This document shows, piece by piece, positions 1-8,617 of a stretch of DNA of 64,000 nt (positions within the stretch are counted from its first letter, which is position 1; each line of letters starts with the position of its first letter). Below the pieces are notes generated by a model. It was given only the letters and a program-made list of their open reading frames with translations, made no database searches and was not told the DNA's origin. Source of the DNA: Pseudomonas protegens CHA0 (lineage in GTDB: Bacteria > Pseudomonadota > Gammaproteobacteria > Pseudomonadales > Pseudomonadaceae); NCBI RefSeq assembly GCF_000397205.1, contig NC_021237.1:3039001-3103000 (forward strand). The letters are read 5' to 3'. The translations under genes were made by a program, and so were the position numbers.

Positions 1-1487
1 TCACGGCCATCGGCCTGCACCTGGAAGGCCTGAAGAACGTGCCGGGTTTTGCCCGGGCGGCGCATAAAGCCCTGGAGAAGGGCATTCCGATCATTGCCCT
101 GAAGACCGGGGTGTCGCAGATCGGCGCCGAACTGGCCTTGAGTCACACCAGTTCGCTGTCGGGTTCCGATGCCTTGTACGACGCGTTGTTCCAGCGCCTG
201 GGGGTGATCCGGGTCAGCGGCCCGGTGAGTTTTGTCGAAACCCTGAAGGCCGCCTCTTGCGGGCAGTTGCCGGCCGGCCCGCACCTGATGGCCCTGGCCT
301 GTTCCGGGGGGGACGCCGGGCTGATCGCCGACTACGCCGAGCGCAACGGCTTGCAACTGCCCAAGCTGGATGCCGGGCAGTGCGCCGAGTTGGCCCAGGT
401 GCTGCCGGGCTACGCCAATCTGGTCAACCCGCTGGATTTCACCACCGCGATCTGGGGCGACGCCACGGCCTTGCAAGCCATGCTCGACACGGCGCTGCGT
501 ACCGAGGCCGACAGCGCCATGCTGGTGCTGGATTACCCGGCCGAGTTCACCGGCGAGCGCAAGGAGTGCGACCTGCTGCTGGAGCTGTTCTGCGCGGCGC
601 TGCAACGCCACGGCAAGCGCGGTTTTGTCACCTCGGCCTTTCCCGAGCTGCTGCCGGCCAGCGCCCGCGAGCGTTTGCACGGCCACGGCATTCCCGCCTT
701 GCAAGGGGTGGAGGACGGTCTGGCGGCCTGGGGCCGGATCGTCGCCTATCAACAGCGCCGTCCGGCACTGCTGGCCCTGGGGGAGTCGGCCCTGGTGCCG
801 CTGTGCCCGCAGGCCCTCCACGGCGCCAGCGTGCTGCTGGACGAGTGGCAGTCCAAACAGGCCTTGCGCGGCTTCGGCCTGAGTATCCCGGACGGTGTGC
901 TGAGCACCCCCGAGCAGGCCCTGAGCGCGGCGGCTGCTGTCGGTTATCCGCTGGTGCTCAAGGCGGTCAGCGCGCAGTTGCCGCACAAGACCGAGGCCGG
1001 GGCGGTGGCCCTGAATCTTAAGGACCCTGAAGCCCTGAGCGCGGCCCTGCGCCTGATGCGCACGCGGATCGCCGAGCATGCGCCCAGCGTGGCTTTTGAG
1101 CGGGTGTTGCTGGAGCCCATGGCCGCGCCGCCCCTGGCGGAGCTGATTGTCGGCATCAAGCGTGAGAACGACTTCGCTCTGGCCTTGGTGATCGGTGCTG
1201 GCGGGGTGCTGGTGGAACTGCTCAAGGACAGTCGCAGCCTGCTGCTGCCCACCACCGAAGGGGCGATCCGCCAGGCCCTGCTCAGCCTGCGCAGCGCCGC
1301 CTTGCTGCAAGGCTTTCGCGGGCGCCCGACGGCTGATCTTGAAGCCCTGGTGGCGGCCATTGGCGCGGTGGCGGACTACGCTTGCGAACACGCCGGGCAA
1401 CTGCTGGAACTGGATGTGAACCCATTGTTGGTCGGTGCCCAGGGCACCGTCGCGGTCGATGCGTTGATTCGCCTTGGCCAGGCTTGA
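1..1487 (+). CDS. ADP-forming acetate/acyl-CoA synthetase family protein, 5'-truncated by the window edge
   Basis: The reading frame is open from base 3, before any start codon, so the N-terminal part lies outside the window. What remains holds the CoA-ligase-type Rossmann region (LSHTSSLSGSDALYDALF near the start) and a C-terminal ATP-grasp domain beginning around VGYPLVLKAVSAQLPHKTE and ending ELDVNPLLVG. This architecture is that of the NDP-forming acyl-CoA synthetases, which couple acyl-CoA thioester chemistry to ATP/ADP. It ends 10 bp before aruI on the same strand and is probably co-transcribed with it. The acyl substrate cannot be read from the sequence; a role in disposing of the carbon skeleton from arginine transamination, or of a branched acyl group, is only inference from context. 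Confidence 0.85.
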   Translation, partial: TAIGLHLEGLKNVPGFARAAHKALEKGIPIIALKTGVSQIGAELALSHTSSLSGSDALYDALFQRLGVIRVSGPVSFVETLKAASCGQLPAGPHLMALACSGGDAGLIADYAERNGLQLPKLDAGQCAELAQVLPGYANLVNPLDFTTAIWGDATALQAMLDTALRTEADSAMLVLDYPAEFTGERKECDLLLELFCAALQRHGKRGFVTSAFPELLPASARERLHGHGIPALQGVEDGLAAWGRIVAYQQRRPALLALGESALVPLCPQALHGASVLLDEWQSKQALRGFGLSIPDGVLSTPEQALSAAAAVGYPLVLKAVSAQLPHKTEAGAVALNLKDPEALSAALRLMRTRIAEHAPSVAFERVLLEPMAAPPLAELIVGIKRENDFALALVIGAGGVLVELLKDSRSLLLPTTEGAIRQALLSLRSAALLQGFRGRPTADLEALVAAIGAVADYACEHAGQLLELDVNPLLVGAQGTVAVDALIRLGQA

Positions 1488-1497
1488 GGAGAGAGAC

Positions 1498-3105
1498 ATG
1501 CACGATCAGACCTTGACCGGTGGCCAGGCCCTGGTGCGCCTGCTGGCCGGCTACGGCGTCGACACGGTGTTCGGCATTCCCGGGGTGCACACCCTGGAGT
1601 TGTATCGCGGGCTGCCCGGCAGCGGCATCCGCCATGTGCTGACCCGGCATGAGCAGGGCGCGGGCTTCATGGCCGACGGTTACGCCCGGGTCAGTGGCAA
1701 GCCCGGGGTGTGTTTCGTCATCAGCGGCCCGGGGGTGACCAACGTCGCCACGCCGATTGGCCAGGCTTATGCCGACTCGATCCCGCTGCTGGTGATTTCC
1801 AGCGTCAACCACAGCGCCAGCCTGGGCAAGGGCTGCGGCTCGCTGCACGAAACCCAGGACCAGCGCGCCATCACTGCGCCTATCACCGCCTTTTCGGCCC
1901 TGGCCCTGAGCCCGGAAGATCTGCCGGAACTGATCGCCCGGGCCTTTGCCGTGTTCGACAGCGAGCGCCCGCGCCCGGTGCACATCAGCGTGCCCCTGGA
2001 TGTGCTGGCGGCCAAGGTGGCCCGGGACTGGACCGGTGAAGTGCGGCGACGCCCCGCTCGCGGCCCGGCTGCGGCGGCAGATATCCAGCAAGCGGCGGAC
2101 AAACTGCGCAAGGCCAAGCGGCCGATGATCATTGCCGGTGGCGGCGCGCTGCACGCCGCCGAGCAACTGCGGGTCCTGAGCACCCGGTTGGGCGCGGTGT
2201 GTTTCAGCAGCGTTGCCGGCAAGGGCCTACTGCCGGAGGAGGCGCCACTGAACGCCGGGGCGACCTTGTGTGTCGAGCCTGGCTGGCAGTTGATCAGTCA
2301 GGCCGACGTGGTGCTGGCGGTAGGCACCGAGATGGCCGACACCGACTATTGGCGCGAGCGCCTGCCGCTGAACGGCGAGCTGCTGCGCCTGGATATCGAC
2401 CCGCGCAAGTTCAATGACTTCTACCCGTGTTCGGTGGCCTTGCACGGCGATGCCCGCGCCACCCTGGACGCCTTGCTCCAGGCCTTGCCACCTACACCGG
2501 CCGAAGCGGGGGCGGCGATTCATGCGGTGGCCGATCTGCGCCAGGCGGTGCAGAACGGGCAGGGGCCCTTGCAGCAGATTCACCGCTCGATCCTGCAACG
2601 CATTGCCGCCGAGCTGCCGGAGCACGGCTTTATCGCCAGCGACATGACCCAGCTGGCCTACAGCGGCAACTACCTGTACCCGACCCGGGCGACCCGCAGC
2701 TGGCTGCATCCCACCGGCTACGGCACCCTGGGCTACGGCTTGCCGGCGGGCATCGGCGCCAAGCTCGGCGCCCCCGAACGTCCCGGGCTGGTGCTGGTGG
2801 GCGACGGCGGTTTTCTCTACACGGTGCAGGAACTGGCCACGGCGGTGGAGGAGCTGGACGGCCCGCTGGTGGTCTTGCTGTGGAACAACGACGCCCTGGG
2901 GCAGATCCGCGATGACATGCTGGACCTGAACATCGAGCCCATTGGCGTGCTGCCGCGCAATCCGGATTTTGCCGCCCTGGCCCGGGCCTTTGGTTGCAGC
3001 GTCAGCCAGCCCGCCAGCCTCGATGAGTTGCAACAGGAACTGCGCGAGGGCTTTGCCCGCAACGGCGTGACCCTGATCGAACTCAAGCACGCCTGCGCGC
3101 GCTGA
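1498..3105 (+). CDS. aruI: Thiamine-diphosphate-dependent 5-guanidino-2-oxopentanoate decarboxylase
   Basis: 535-residue ThDP enzyme of the acetolactate synthase/pyruvate decarboxylase fold. The N-terminal Pyr domain carries the catalytic Glu (E52 in RHEQGAGFMADGYAR). The C-terminal PP domain carries the metal/ThDP motif, GDG at 435-437 followed by NN at 463-464. The ATG at 1498 is preferred over an upstream TTG (1474) because a purine-rich GAGGAGAGAG site lies just before it. In P. aeruginosa AruI decarboxylates 2-ketoarginine, the product of AruH, to 4-guanidinobutyraldehyde. Here aruH follows 26 bp downstream, which supports this assignment over a generic acetolactate synthase-like call. 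Confidence 0.9.
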   Translation: MHDQTLTGGQALVRLLAGYGVDTVFGIPGVHTLELYRGLPGSGIRHVLTRHEQGAGFMADGYARVSGKPGVCFVISGPGVTNVATPIGQAYADSIPLLVISSVNHSASLGKGCGSLHETQDQRAITAPITAFSALALSPEDLPELIARAFAVFDSERPRPVHISVPLDVLAAKVARDWTGEVRRRPARGPAAAADIQQAADKLRKAKRPMIIAGGGALHAAEQLRVLSTRLGAVCFSSVAGKGLLPEEAPLNAGATLCVEPGWQLISQADVVLAVGTEMADTDYWRERLPLNGELLRLDIDPRKFNDFYPCSVALHGDARATLDALLQALPPTPAEAGAAIHAVADLRQAVQNGQGPLQQIHRSILQRIAAELPEHGFIASDMTQLAYSGNYLYPTRATRSWLHPTGYGTLGYGLPAGIGAKLGAPERPGLVLVGDGGFLYTVQELATAVEELDGPLVVLLWNNDALGQIRDDMLDLNIEPIGVLPRNPDFAALARAFGCSVSQPASLDELQQELREGFARNGVTLIELKHACAR

Positions 3106-3131
3106 CCATCCCTTTTCCCTGGAGCTTGTGC

Positions 3132-4340
3132 ATGCGCTTTTCTCGACTGACCCAACGTATTGCCGGAGACGGCGCCGCCGCCTGGGACATTCATTACCGG
3201 GCCCTGGCCAAGCGCGAACGTGGCGAGGAAGTCTGGTTGCTGTCGGTGGGCGACCCGGATTTCGACACCCCCCAGCCCATCGTCCAGGCGGCCATCGACA
3301 GCCTGCAGGCCGGCCACACCCATTACGCCGATGTGCGCGGCAAGCGCGCCTTGCGCGAGGCCATCGCCCGCCGCCATCAGCAGCGCAGCGGGCAAGTGGT
3401 GGATGCCGAGCAGGTGGTGGTGCTGGCCGGTGCCCAGTGCGCCCTGTACAGCGTGGCCCAGTGCCTGCTGGACCCGGGGGACGAAGTGATAGTGGCCGAG
3501 CCGATGTACGTCACCTATGAAGCAGTGTTCGGTGCCTGCAACGCCCGGGTGGTGCCGCTGCCGGTGCGGGCCGAAGACGGCTTTCGGGTGCAGCCCGAGG
3601 CGGTGGCCGCGCGCATCACCGGCAAGACCCGGGCCCTGGTGCTCAACAGCCCGCACAACCCCACCGGCGCGAGCATTCCCCGAGCCACCTGGGAAGCCCT
3701 GGCGGCGCTGTGCATCGAACATGACCTGTGGCTGATCTGCGACGAGGTCTACAGCGAGCTGCTGTACGAGGGCGAGCATGTCAGCCCGGCCAGCCTGCCG
3801 GGCATGGCCGAGCGCACCGCAACCCTCAATAGCCTCTCCAAGTCCCATGCCATGACCGGCTGGCGCCTGGGCTGGGTAGTGGCGCCGACGGCCCTGGCCG
3901 CGCACCTGGAAAACCTCGCCCTGTGCATGCTCTACGGCTCGCCGGAATTCATCCAGGACGCCGCCGTGGTGGCCCTGGAACAGCCCTTGCCGCAGCTGCG
4001 GGACATGGCCCAGGCCTATCGCCAGCGCCGGGACCTGGTGTGCGACTGCCTGGCCGATTGCCCCGGCGCCCGGCCGCTGAAGCCCGACGGCGGCATGTTC
4101 GTCATGGTCGACATCCGCGCCACCGGGCTCAGCGCCCAGGCCTTCAGCGAGCGCCTGCTGGATGAGCAGGGCGTCTCGGTGCTGGCCGGCGAAGCCTTCG
4201 GCCCCAGCGCCGCCGGGCATATCCGCCTGGGGCTGGTGCTGCAAGCGGATGACCTGCGCGAAGCCTGCCGGCGCATCGCCTTGTGCGCCCGGCAGTGCCT
4301 GGCCGAACGCGATGCCCCTGTTACTGTGCAACCTGTCTGA
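3132..4340 (+). CDS. aruH: Arginine:pyruvate transaminase (PLP, fold type I)
   Basis: 402 residues, the usual length for class I/II aminotransferases. Visible are the substrate/cofactor segment NSPHNPTGAS, the Asp of LICDEVYSELLYEGEH, the Schiff-base lysine K237 in NSLSKSHAMTGWR, and a late Arg in HIRLGLVL. The start MRFSRLTQRIAGDGAAAW closely resembles the N-terminus I recall for P. aeruginosa AruH (PA4976), so ATG 3132 is preferred to the TTG six bases upstream. AruH transfers the alpha-amino group of L-arginine to pyruvate, giving 2-ketoarginine and alanine, the first step of the arginine transaminase pathway. The gene sits between aruI and a quinone reductase, as in P. aeruginosa. Confidence 0.93.
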   Translation: MRFSRLTQRIAGDGAAAWDIHYRALAKRERGEEVWLLSVGDPDFDTPQPIVQAAIDSLQAGHTHYADVRGKRALREAIARRHQQRSGQVVDAEQVVVLAGAQCALYSVAQCLLDPGDEVIVAEPMYVTYEAVFGACNARVVPLPVRAEDGFRVQPEAVAARITGKTRALVLNSPHNPTGASIPRATWEALAALCIEHDLWLICDEVYSELLYEGEHVSPASLPGMAERTATLNSLSKSHAMTGWRLGWVVAPTALAAHLENLALCMLYGSPEFIQDAAVVALEQPLPQLRDMAQAYRQRRDLVCDCLADCPGARPLKPDGGMFVMVDIRATGLSAQAFSERLLDEQGVSVLAGEAFGPSAAGHIRLGLVLQADDLREACRRIALCARQCLAERDAPVTVQPV

Positions 4341-4349
4341 GGAAGCTTC

Positions 4350-5054
4350 ATGAATGTGTTGATCGTCCACGCCCACCCCGAACCGCAGTCCTTCACCGCC
4401 GCCTTGCGTGACCAGGCCCGCAGCACCCTGGAGGCCCAGGGGCACCAGGTACAGGTCAGCGACCTGTACGCGATGAACTGGAACCCGGTGGCCAGCGCCG
4501 CGGATTTTGCCTCCCGGGACAACCCGGATTACCTGGTGTATGCCCTGGAACAGCGCCTGGGGGTGAAGAACCAGAGCATTGCCGCGGATATCCAGGCCGA
4601 GCTGGACAAGCTGCTGTGGGCCGACCTGTTGATCCTCAACTTCCCGGTGTTCTGGTTCTCGGTGCCGGCCATGCTCAAGGGCTGGATCGACCGGGTGCTG
4701 GTGTCGGGTGTGTGTTATGGCGGCAAGCGTTTCTATGACCAGGGCGGGCTGGCGGGCAAGAAAGCCCTGGTGACCCTGACCCTGGGCGGGCGCGAGCACA
4801 TGTTCGGCGAAGGCGCGATTCACGGCCCGCTGCAGGACATGCTGCGCCCGCTGCTGCGCGGCACTTTGGCCTATGTCGGCTATGACGTGCTGGAACCCTT
4901 CGTGGCCTGGCACGTGCCCTACATCAGCCAGGAGGCTCGCGAAGCCTTCCTGCACAGCTACCGCCAGCGCCTGCAGCACCTGGCGGACGACCAGCCCCTG
5001 GTCTTCCCGCGCCTGGACCAGTTCGACGAAGCCCTGTACCCCTTGCCGGTCTGA
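4350..5054 (+). CDS. NAD(P)H-dependent flavodoxin-fold oxidoreductase (NQO1/MdaB-like)
   Basis: 234 residues. The N-terminus VLIVHAHPEPQSFTAAL is the FMN/FAD phosphate-binding loop typical of NAD(P)H:quinone reductases. The segment FPVFWFSVPAMLKGWIDRVL is the conserved flavodoxin-like-2 core, followed by GGLAGKKALVTLTLGG. The enzyme is expected to be a cytosolic two-electron quinone or drug reductase. It starts 9 bp after aruH and is likely the last gene of that operon; the same neighbour order is found next to P. aeruginosa aruH. No link to arginine breakdown is evident from the sequence. The gene is followed by a REP doublet and converges with kguD. Confidence 0.88.
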   Translation: MNVLIVHAHPEPQSFTAALRDQARSTLEAQGHQVQVSDLYAMNWNPVASAADFASRDNPDYLVYALEQRLGVKNQSIAADIQAELDKLLWADLLILNFPVFWFSVPAMLKGWIDRVLVSGVCYGGKRFYDQGGLAGKKALVTLTLGGREHMFGEGAIHGPLQDMLRPLLRGTLAYVGYDVLEPFVAWHVPYISQEAREAFLHSYRQRLQHLADDQPLVFPRLDQFDEALYPLPV

Positions 5055-5082
5055 AATCCCCACCGCCGATACGCCTTCCTCC

Positions 5083-5164
5083 GTAGGAGCCGGCTTGCCG
5101 GCGAACAGGCCCTTGAGCCTTGTGCTGCTCTTGCGGCCGCCTTCGCTGGCAAGCCAGCTCCTAC
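5083..5164. repeat. REP doublet (REPIN) 1
   Basis: Two inverted REP units about 80 bp end to end. The left unit has GCCGGCTTGCCGGC and the right unit, read on the other strand, has GCTGGCTTGCCAGC; outer ends are GTAGGAGC and GCTCCTAC. It lies between the convergent quinone reductase and kguD genes, where it could act as a bidirectional 3' end structure. Confidence 0.92.
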
Positions 5165-5217
5165 ATGAGCATTCCCGGCGATAGGGAGTTCTTCGGGGGC
5201 GCTGCGCAGGCTGGCCG

Positions 5218-6204
5218 CTAGGGGCGCGGGCCGGTCCACGCCGCGGGGTTGACCAGGTTCGGTGGGCGCTGGCCGGCCAGCGCCGCCAGCAGGTTGTCCA
5301 CCGCGCAGCGGGCCATGGCTTCGCGGGTTTCGTGGGTGGCCGAGCCGATGTGCGGGGTGGCCACGACGTTGGGCAGTTGCAGCAGCGGGGAGTCGTGGTC
5401 CAGCGGCTCGCGTTCGAAGACGTCCAGCCCGGCGCCGCGAATCCGCCGTTGTTGCAGGGCTTCTATCAGCGCCGCTTCATCCACCACCTTGCCCCGGGAA
5501 ATATTGATGAAGATGCTTTCGGGGCGCATCAGGGCGAACTCCCGGGCGCCGATCAGGCCCTGGGTGCGTTCGGTCAGGGGCAGGGTCAGGCAGATGAAGT
5601 CGGCTTCCTCAAGCAGTTGCTCCAGGCTCCGGTACTGGGCATTGAAGCGTTGCTCCACCGCGGGCTTGGGCCGGGTGCTGTGGTAGATCAGCGGCATGCC
5701 GAAGCCGAAATGCCCGCGCTGGGCCAGGGCTTCGCCGATGCGCCCCATGCCGATGATGCCCAGGGTCTTGCCGTGGACATCCGTGCCAAAGTGCGCCGGC
5801 CCGATGTTGCGCTGCCATTGCCCGGCGCGCACCAGGTTGGCCAGTTCCACCACCCGCCGGGCGGTCGCCAGGATCAGCGCGAAGCCGGTGTCGGCGGTGG
5901 TCTCGGTGAGCACGTCGGGGGTGTTGCTGAGCAGGATGCGGCGCTGGGTCAGGTAGTCGATGTCATAGTTGTCGACCCCCACCGAAACGCTGGCCACCGC
6001 CCGCAACCGGGGCGCCAGGTCCAGCAGTTCGGCGTCCAGGCGCAGGCTGGCGCCCAGCAGCCCGTCGGCGCTCGGCAGCGCCTGGCGCAGGGCATTCAGC
6101 CCCGCCGCGTCGAGGGTTTCGATCAGGGTCACCTGCGCCTGCTCCTGCAGGCGGGCCATCAGCGTTGGGGAGAGTTTCTTGTACAGCACCAGGTGTTTTT
6201 TCAT
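5218..6204 (-). CDS. kguD: 2-ketogluconate (6-phosphate) reductase, D-isomer 2-hydroxyacid dehydrogenase
   Basis: 328 residues. The NAD(P)-binding motif GIIGMGRIGEALAQRG is in the middle. The catalytic triad of the D-2-hydroxyacid dehydrogenase family is visible as Arg in NISRGKVVDE, Glu in GLDVFEREPLD and His in PHIGSATHETRE. In the kgu pathway this enzyme reduces 2-keto-6-phosphogluconate to 6-phosphogluconate, which feeds the Entner-Doudoroff route. Last gene of the kguEKTD operon, starting 18 bp after kguT. From sequence alone a glyoxylate/hydroxypyruvate reductase would be equally plausible; the operon decides the call. Confidence 0.9.
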   Translation of the reverse strand: MKKHLVLYKKLSPTLMARLQEQAQVTLIETLDAAGLNALRQALPSADGLLGASLRLDAELLDLAPRLRAVASVSVGVDNYDIDYLTQRRILLSNTPDVLTETTADTGFALILATARRVVELANLVRAGQWQRNIGPAHFGTDVHGKTLGIIGMGRIGEALAQRGHFGFGMPLIYHSTRPKPAVEQRFNAQYRSLEQLLEEADFICLTLPLTERTQGLIGAREFALMRPESIFINISRGKVVDEAALIEALQQRRIRGAGLDVFEREPLDHDSPLLQLPNVVATPHIGSATHETREAMARCAVDNLLAALAGQRPPNLVNPAAWTGPRP

Positions 6205-6222
6205 GGGGTTCTCTAGACCGTT

Positions 6223-7518
6223 TCAAGGGTGGGCCAGGCGCCGGCGCAGGGGCAGGGCCTTGGCCTGCGGCTGGTCGGCACCGGGTTTGAGCAACAGGGT
6301 CAGCAGTACCGAGAGCAGCAGCGCGCCGCTCATCAGCAGGTAGGAGGCGCCGGGGGAGCCGGTGGCGCTGTTCAGGTAGCCCACCAGGTAGGAACCGCCG
6401 AAAGAGCCCAGGGCGCCCATGCTGTTGATCAGGGCCATGGCGCCACCGGCGACGTTGGCCGGAAGGATCTCCGGGACGATGGCGAAGAACGGCCCGTAGG
6501 GCGCGTACATGCAGGCCCCGGCGATCACCAGCAGGCTGTAGGACCACCAGAAGTGCTCGGCCCCCAGCAGGTAGGAACCGTAGAAAGCGATGGCCGCCAC
6601 CAGCAGCGGCGGCCAGACGAAGCGCTTGCGCTTCTGGGTGCGGTCCGAGCCCCAGGACACCGCCAGCATGGCGATCACCGCCGCCAGGTAAGGCAGCGCC
6701 GAGAGCCAGCCGGCTTCCACCATGTCCATCTGCGCGCCGTGCTTGAGGATCGACGGCAGCCACAGGACAAAGCCGTAGACCCCGATGCTCCAGCAGAAGA
6801 ATTGCAGGGCGAGGATGATCACCTTGGGCGAGCGGAACGCCTCGGCGTAGTTCTTCACCGCCTTGATCCCTTGCTGTTCGGCGGCCAGGGCGCTTTCCAG
6901 GTCGCGTTTTTCGTCCTGGCTCAGCCACTGCGCCTGGCTGGGCCGGTCATCGGCCAGGCGCCACCAGATAAAGGCCCAGATCACCGCCGGCAGGCCTTCG
7001 ATGATGAACATCCAGCGCCAGCTGAAGTGCTGCACCAGGTAGCCGGAGACCACCGACATCCAGAGCATGGTCACCGGGTTGCCGAGGATCAGGAAGGTGT
7101 TGGCCCGGGAGCGTTCGGCGCGGGTGAACCAGTGGCACAGGTACACCAGCATCGCCGGCATCACCGCGGCCTCTACCACCCCCAGCAGGAAGCGGATGCC
7201 GATCAGCATGTAGGCGTTGGCGACTATCCCGGTGAGGGTGGCCAGGCCGCCCCAGAGGATCAGGCTGACGAAGATCAGCTTCTTCACGCTGCGCTTTTGC
7301 GCGTAGATCGCCCCGGGCACCTGGAAGAAGAAATAGCCGAGGAAGAACAGCGCCCCCAGCAGCGAGGACAGGCCGGGGGTGATCTGCAGGTCGTCGGCCA
7401 TGCCCGAGGCCGCGGCGAAACCGTAGTTGGCGCGGTCCAGGTAGGCCAGGCTGTAGGTGATGAAGACGATGGGCATGATGTACCACCAGCGGCGGGTGGC
7501 GAGTTTGAGCGTGTCCAT
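6223..7518 (-). CDS. kguT: MFS transporter for 2-ketogluconate
   Basis: 431 residues with about 12 hydrophobic segments and the anion:cation symporter (ACS) family look: an N-terminal YIMPIVFITYSLAYLDRANYG segment, then GYFFFQVPGA and a basic loop YAQKRSVKKL between TM2 and TM3. ACS members carry sugar acids across the inner membrane with protons. Position between kguK and kguD supports 2-ketogluconate uptake. Upstream, between kguK and this gene, sits a REP doublet, which may set different transcript stability for the two halves of the operon (inference). Confidence 0.9.
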   Translation of the reverse strand: MDTLKLATRRWWYIMPIVFITYSLAYLDRANYGFAAASGMADDLQITPGLSSLLGALFFLGYFFFQVPGAIYAQKRSVKKLIFVSLILWGGLATLTGIVANAYMLIGIRFLLGVVEAAVMPAMLVYLCHWFTRAERSRANTFLILGNPVTMLWMSVVSGYLVQHFSWRWMFIIEGLPAVIWAFIWWRLADDRPSQAQWLSQDEKRDLESALAAEQQGIKAVKNYAEAFRSPKVIILALQFFCWSIGVYGFVLWLPSILKHGAQMDMVEAGWLSALPYLAAVIAMLAVSWGSDRTQKRKRFVWPPLLVAAIAFYGSYLLGAEHFWWSYSLLVIAGACMYAPYGPFFAIVPEILPANVAGGAMALINSMGALGSFGGSYLVGYLNSATGSPGASYLLMSGALLLSVLLTLLLKPGADQPQAKALPLRRRLAHP

Positions 7519-7578
7519 GAAAATTCTCCTGAGCTTGTTGTTTTTGTCGCAGCAGGTGGTTCGTGGTGTTCGGTCACT

Positions 7579-7658
7579 GCAGGAGCCGGCTGGCCGGCGA
7601 AGGGGCCCTTGAGGCGGTGTCGCCGGGCGGGCGTCTTCGCTGGCAAGCCAGCGCCTAC
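7579..7658. repeat. REP doublet (REPIN) 2, overlapping the end of kguK
   Basis: Inverted REP pair with a left GCCGGCTGGCCGGC unit and a right unit of the GCTGGC/GCCAGC type. It fills most of the 136-bp gap between kguK and kguT, and its right end (CTAC) contains the kguK stop codon (TAG on the minus strand, 7655-7657). Confidence 0.9.
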
Positions 7659-8617
7659 AGGGCGCTGGCGGTTTTCAGGCTGGGCGTGTGCTCCGGTAGT
7701 TCGTGGCGCAAGGGCATGCCTTCCATGTCGCCACGGCTCTGCACCGCGCGGCTGCCGATCCAGTTGGCCCGCTGCACCGCTTCGAGGATGCCGCGGCTTT
7801 CCAGCAGGGCGCTGATCAGGCCCACGGCAAAGCCGTCGCCGGCGCCTACGGTGTCCACCACCTGGGCCACCGGCACGCCGTCGACGAAGCCGGCATCCAG
7901 CTGGGTGCGGTAGTAGGCGCCGTGGGCGCCGAGCTTGATCACCACGGCTTCGGCGCCCTGGTCCAGGTAGAAGGCGGCGATGTCCGCCGGGTCGTCGCGG
8001 CCGGTGAGCAGGCGGCCTTCGGCGAGCCCCGGCAGTACCCAATGGGCCAGCGCCGCCAGGCGGTTGATCTCGCGGATCATCAGCGCTTCGCTGGGCCACA
8101 GGGCGGGGCGCAGGTTGGGGTCGAACGACACGCTGTGCCCGGCGCTGCGCTGGGTGTGCATCAGGTGGCCGGACAGCTCTCGGGCCGAGTCCGAGAGCGC
8201 CGGGGGAATGCCGGTGGCGTGCAAGTGGCGGGCCCGCAGCAGGGCCGGGTCGACGTCGCCGATGGCCAGGTGGCTGGCCGCCGAACCGCGGCGGAAATAC
8301 TCGACCCGCGGGTCGTCGCCGCCGTCTTCCCGGGACTTGAGCTGAAAGCCGGTGGGATGGATCGGGTCGCAGCGCACGAAACGGCAGTCCAGGCCTTCGG
8401 CACGCAGGGTGTCGAGCACGAAGCGCCCCAGGGAGTCGTTGCCTACCCGGCTCAGCCAGGCCACCTTGAAGCCCAGGCGTGCCAGGCCGATGGCCACGTT
8501 GCTGTCGGCCCCGGCGATGCGCTTGTGGAAGTGCTGGACCTGGGCCAGGTCGCCGCCGTGTTCGGCAACGAACATCGCCATGGTTTCGCCGAACGAGAGG
8601 ATATCGATATCAGGCAT
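7655..8617 (-). CDS. kguK: 2-ketogluconate kinase, PfkB/ribokinase family
   Basis: 320 residues. PfkB signature 2 is visible near the C-terminus as VVDTVGAGDGFAVGL, with the catalytic Asp in GAGD; the N-terminal substrate region reads GADSNVAIGLARLG. Phosphorylates imported 2-ketogluconate at C6. I chose the ATG at 8617 (MPDIDILSFGE) because GGAG lies seven bases upstream; the next ATG, six bases further up, has GGAG too close. The start overlaps the kguE stop by 8 bp, so the two are translationally coupled. The stop codon is inside REPIN 2. Confidence 0.92.
   Translation of the reverse strand: MPDIDILSFGETMAMFVAEHGGDLAQVQHFHKRIAGADSNVAIGLARLGFKVAWLSRVGNDSLGRFVLDTLRAEGLDCRFVRCDPIHPTGFQLKSREDGGDDPRVEYFRRGSAASHLAIGDVDPALLRARHLHATGIPPALSDSARELSGHLMHTQRSAGHSVSFDPNLRPALWPSEALMIREINRLAALAHWVLPGLAEGRLLTGRDDPADIAAFYLDQGAEAVVIKLGAHGAYYRTQLDAGFVDGVPVAQVVDTVGAGDGFAVGLISALLESRGILEAVQRANWIGSRAVQSRGDMEGMPLRHELPEHTPSLKTASAL

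Noticed and set aside
1474..1497. TTG start for aruI
   Set aside because: Would overlap the upstream gene; the ATG at 1498 has a good ribosome site and fits the family N-terminus.
2817..5063. 748-codon open frame on - across aruI, aruH and the quinone reductase
   Set aside because: Crosses three well-supported genes and their gaps; a shadow.
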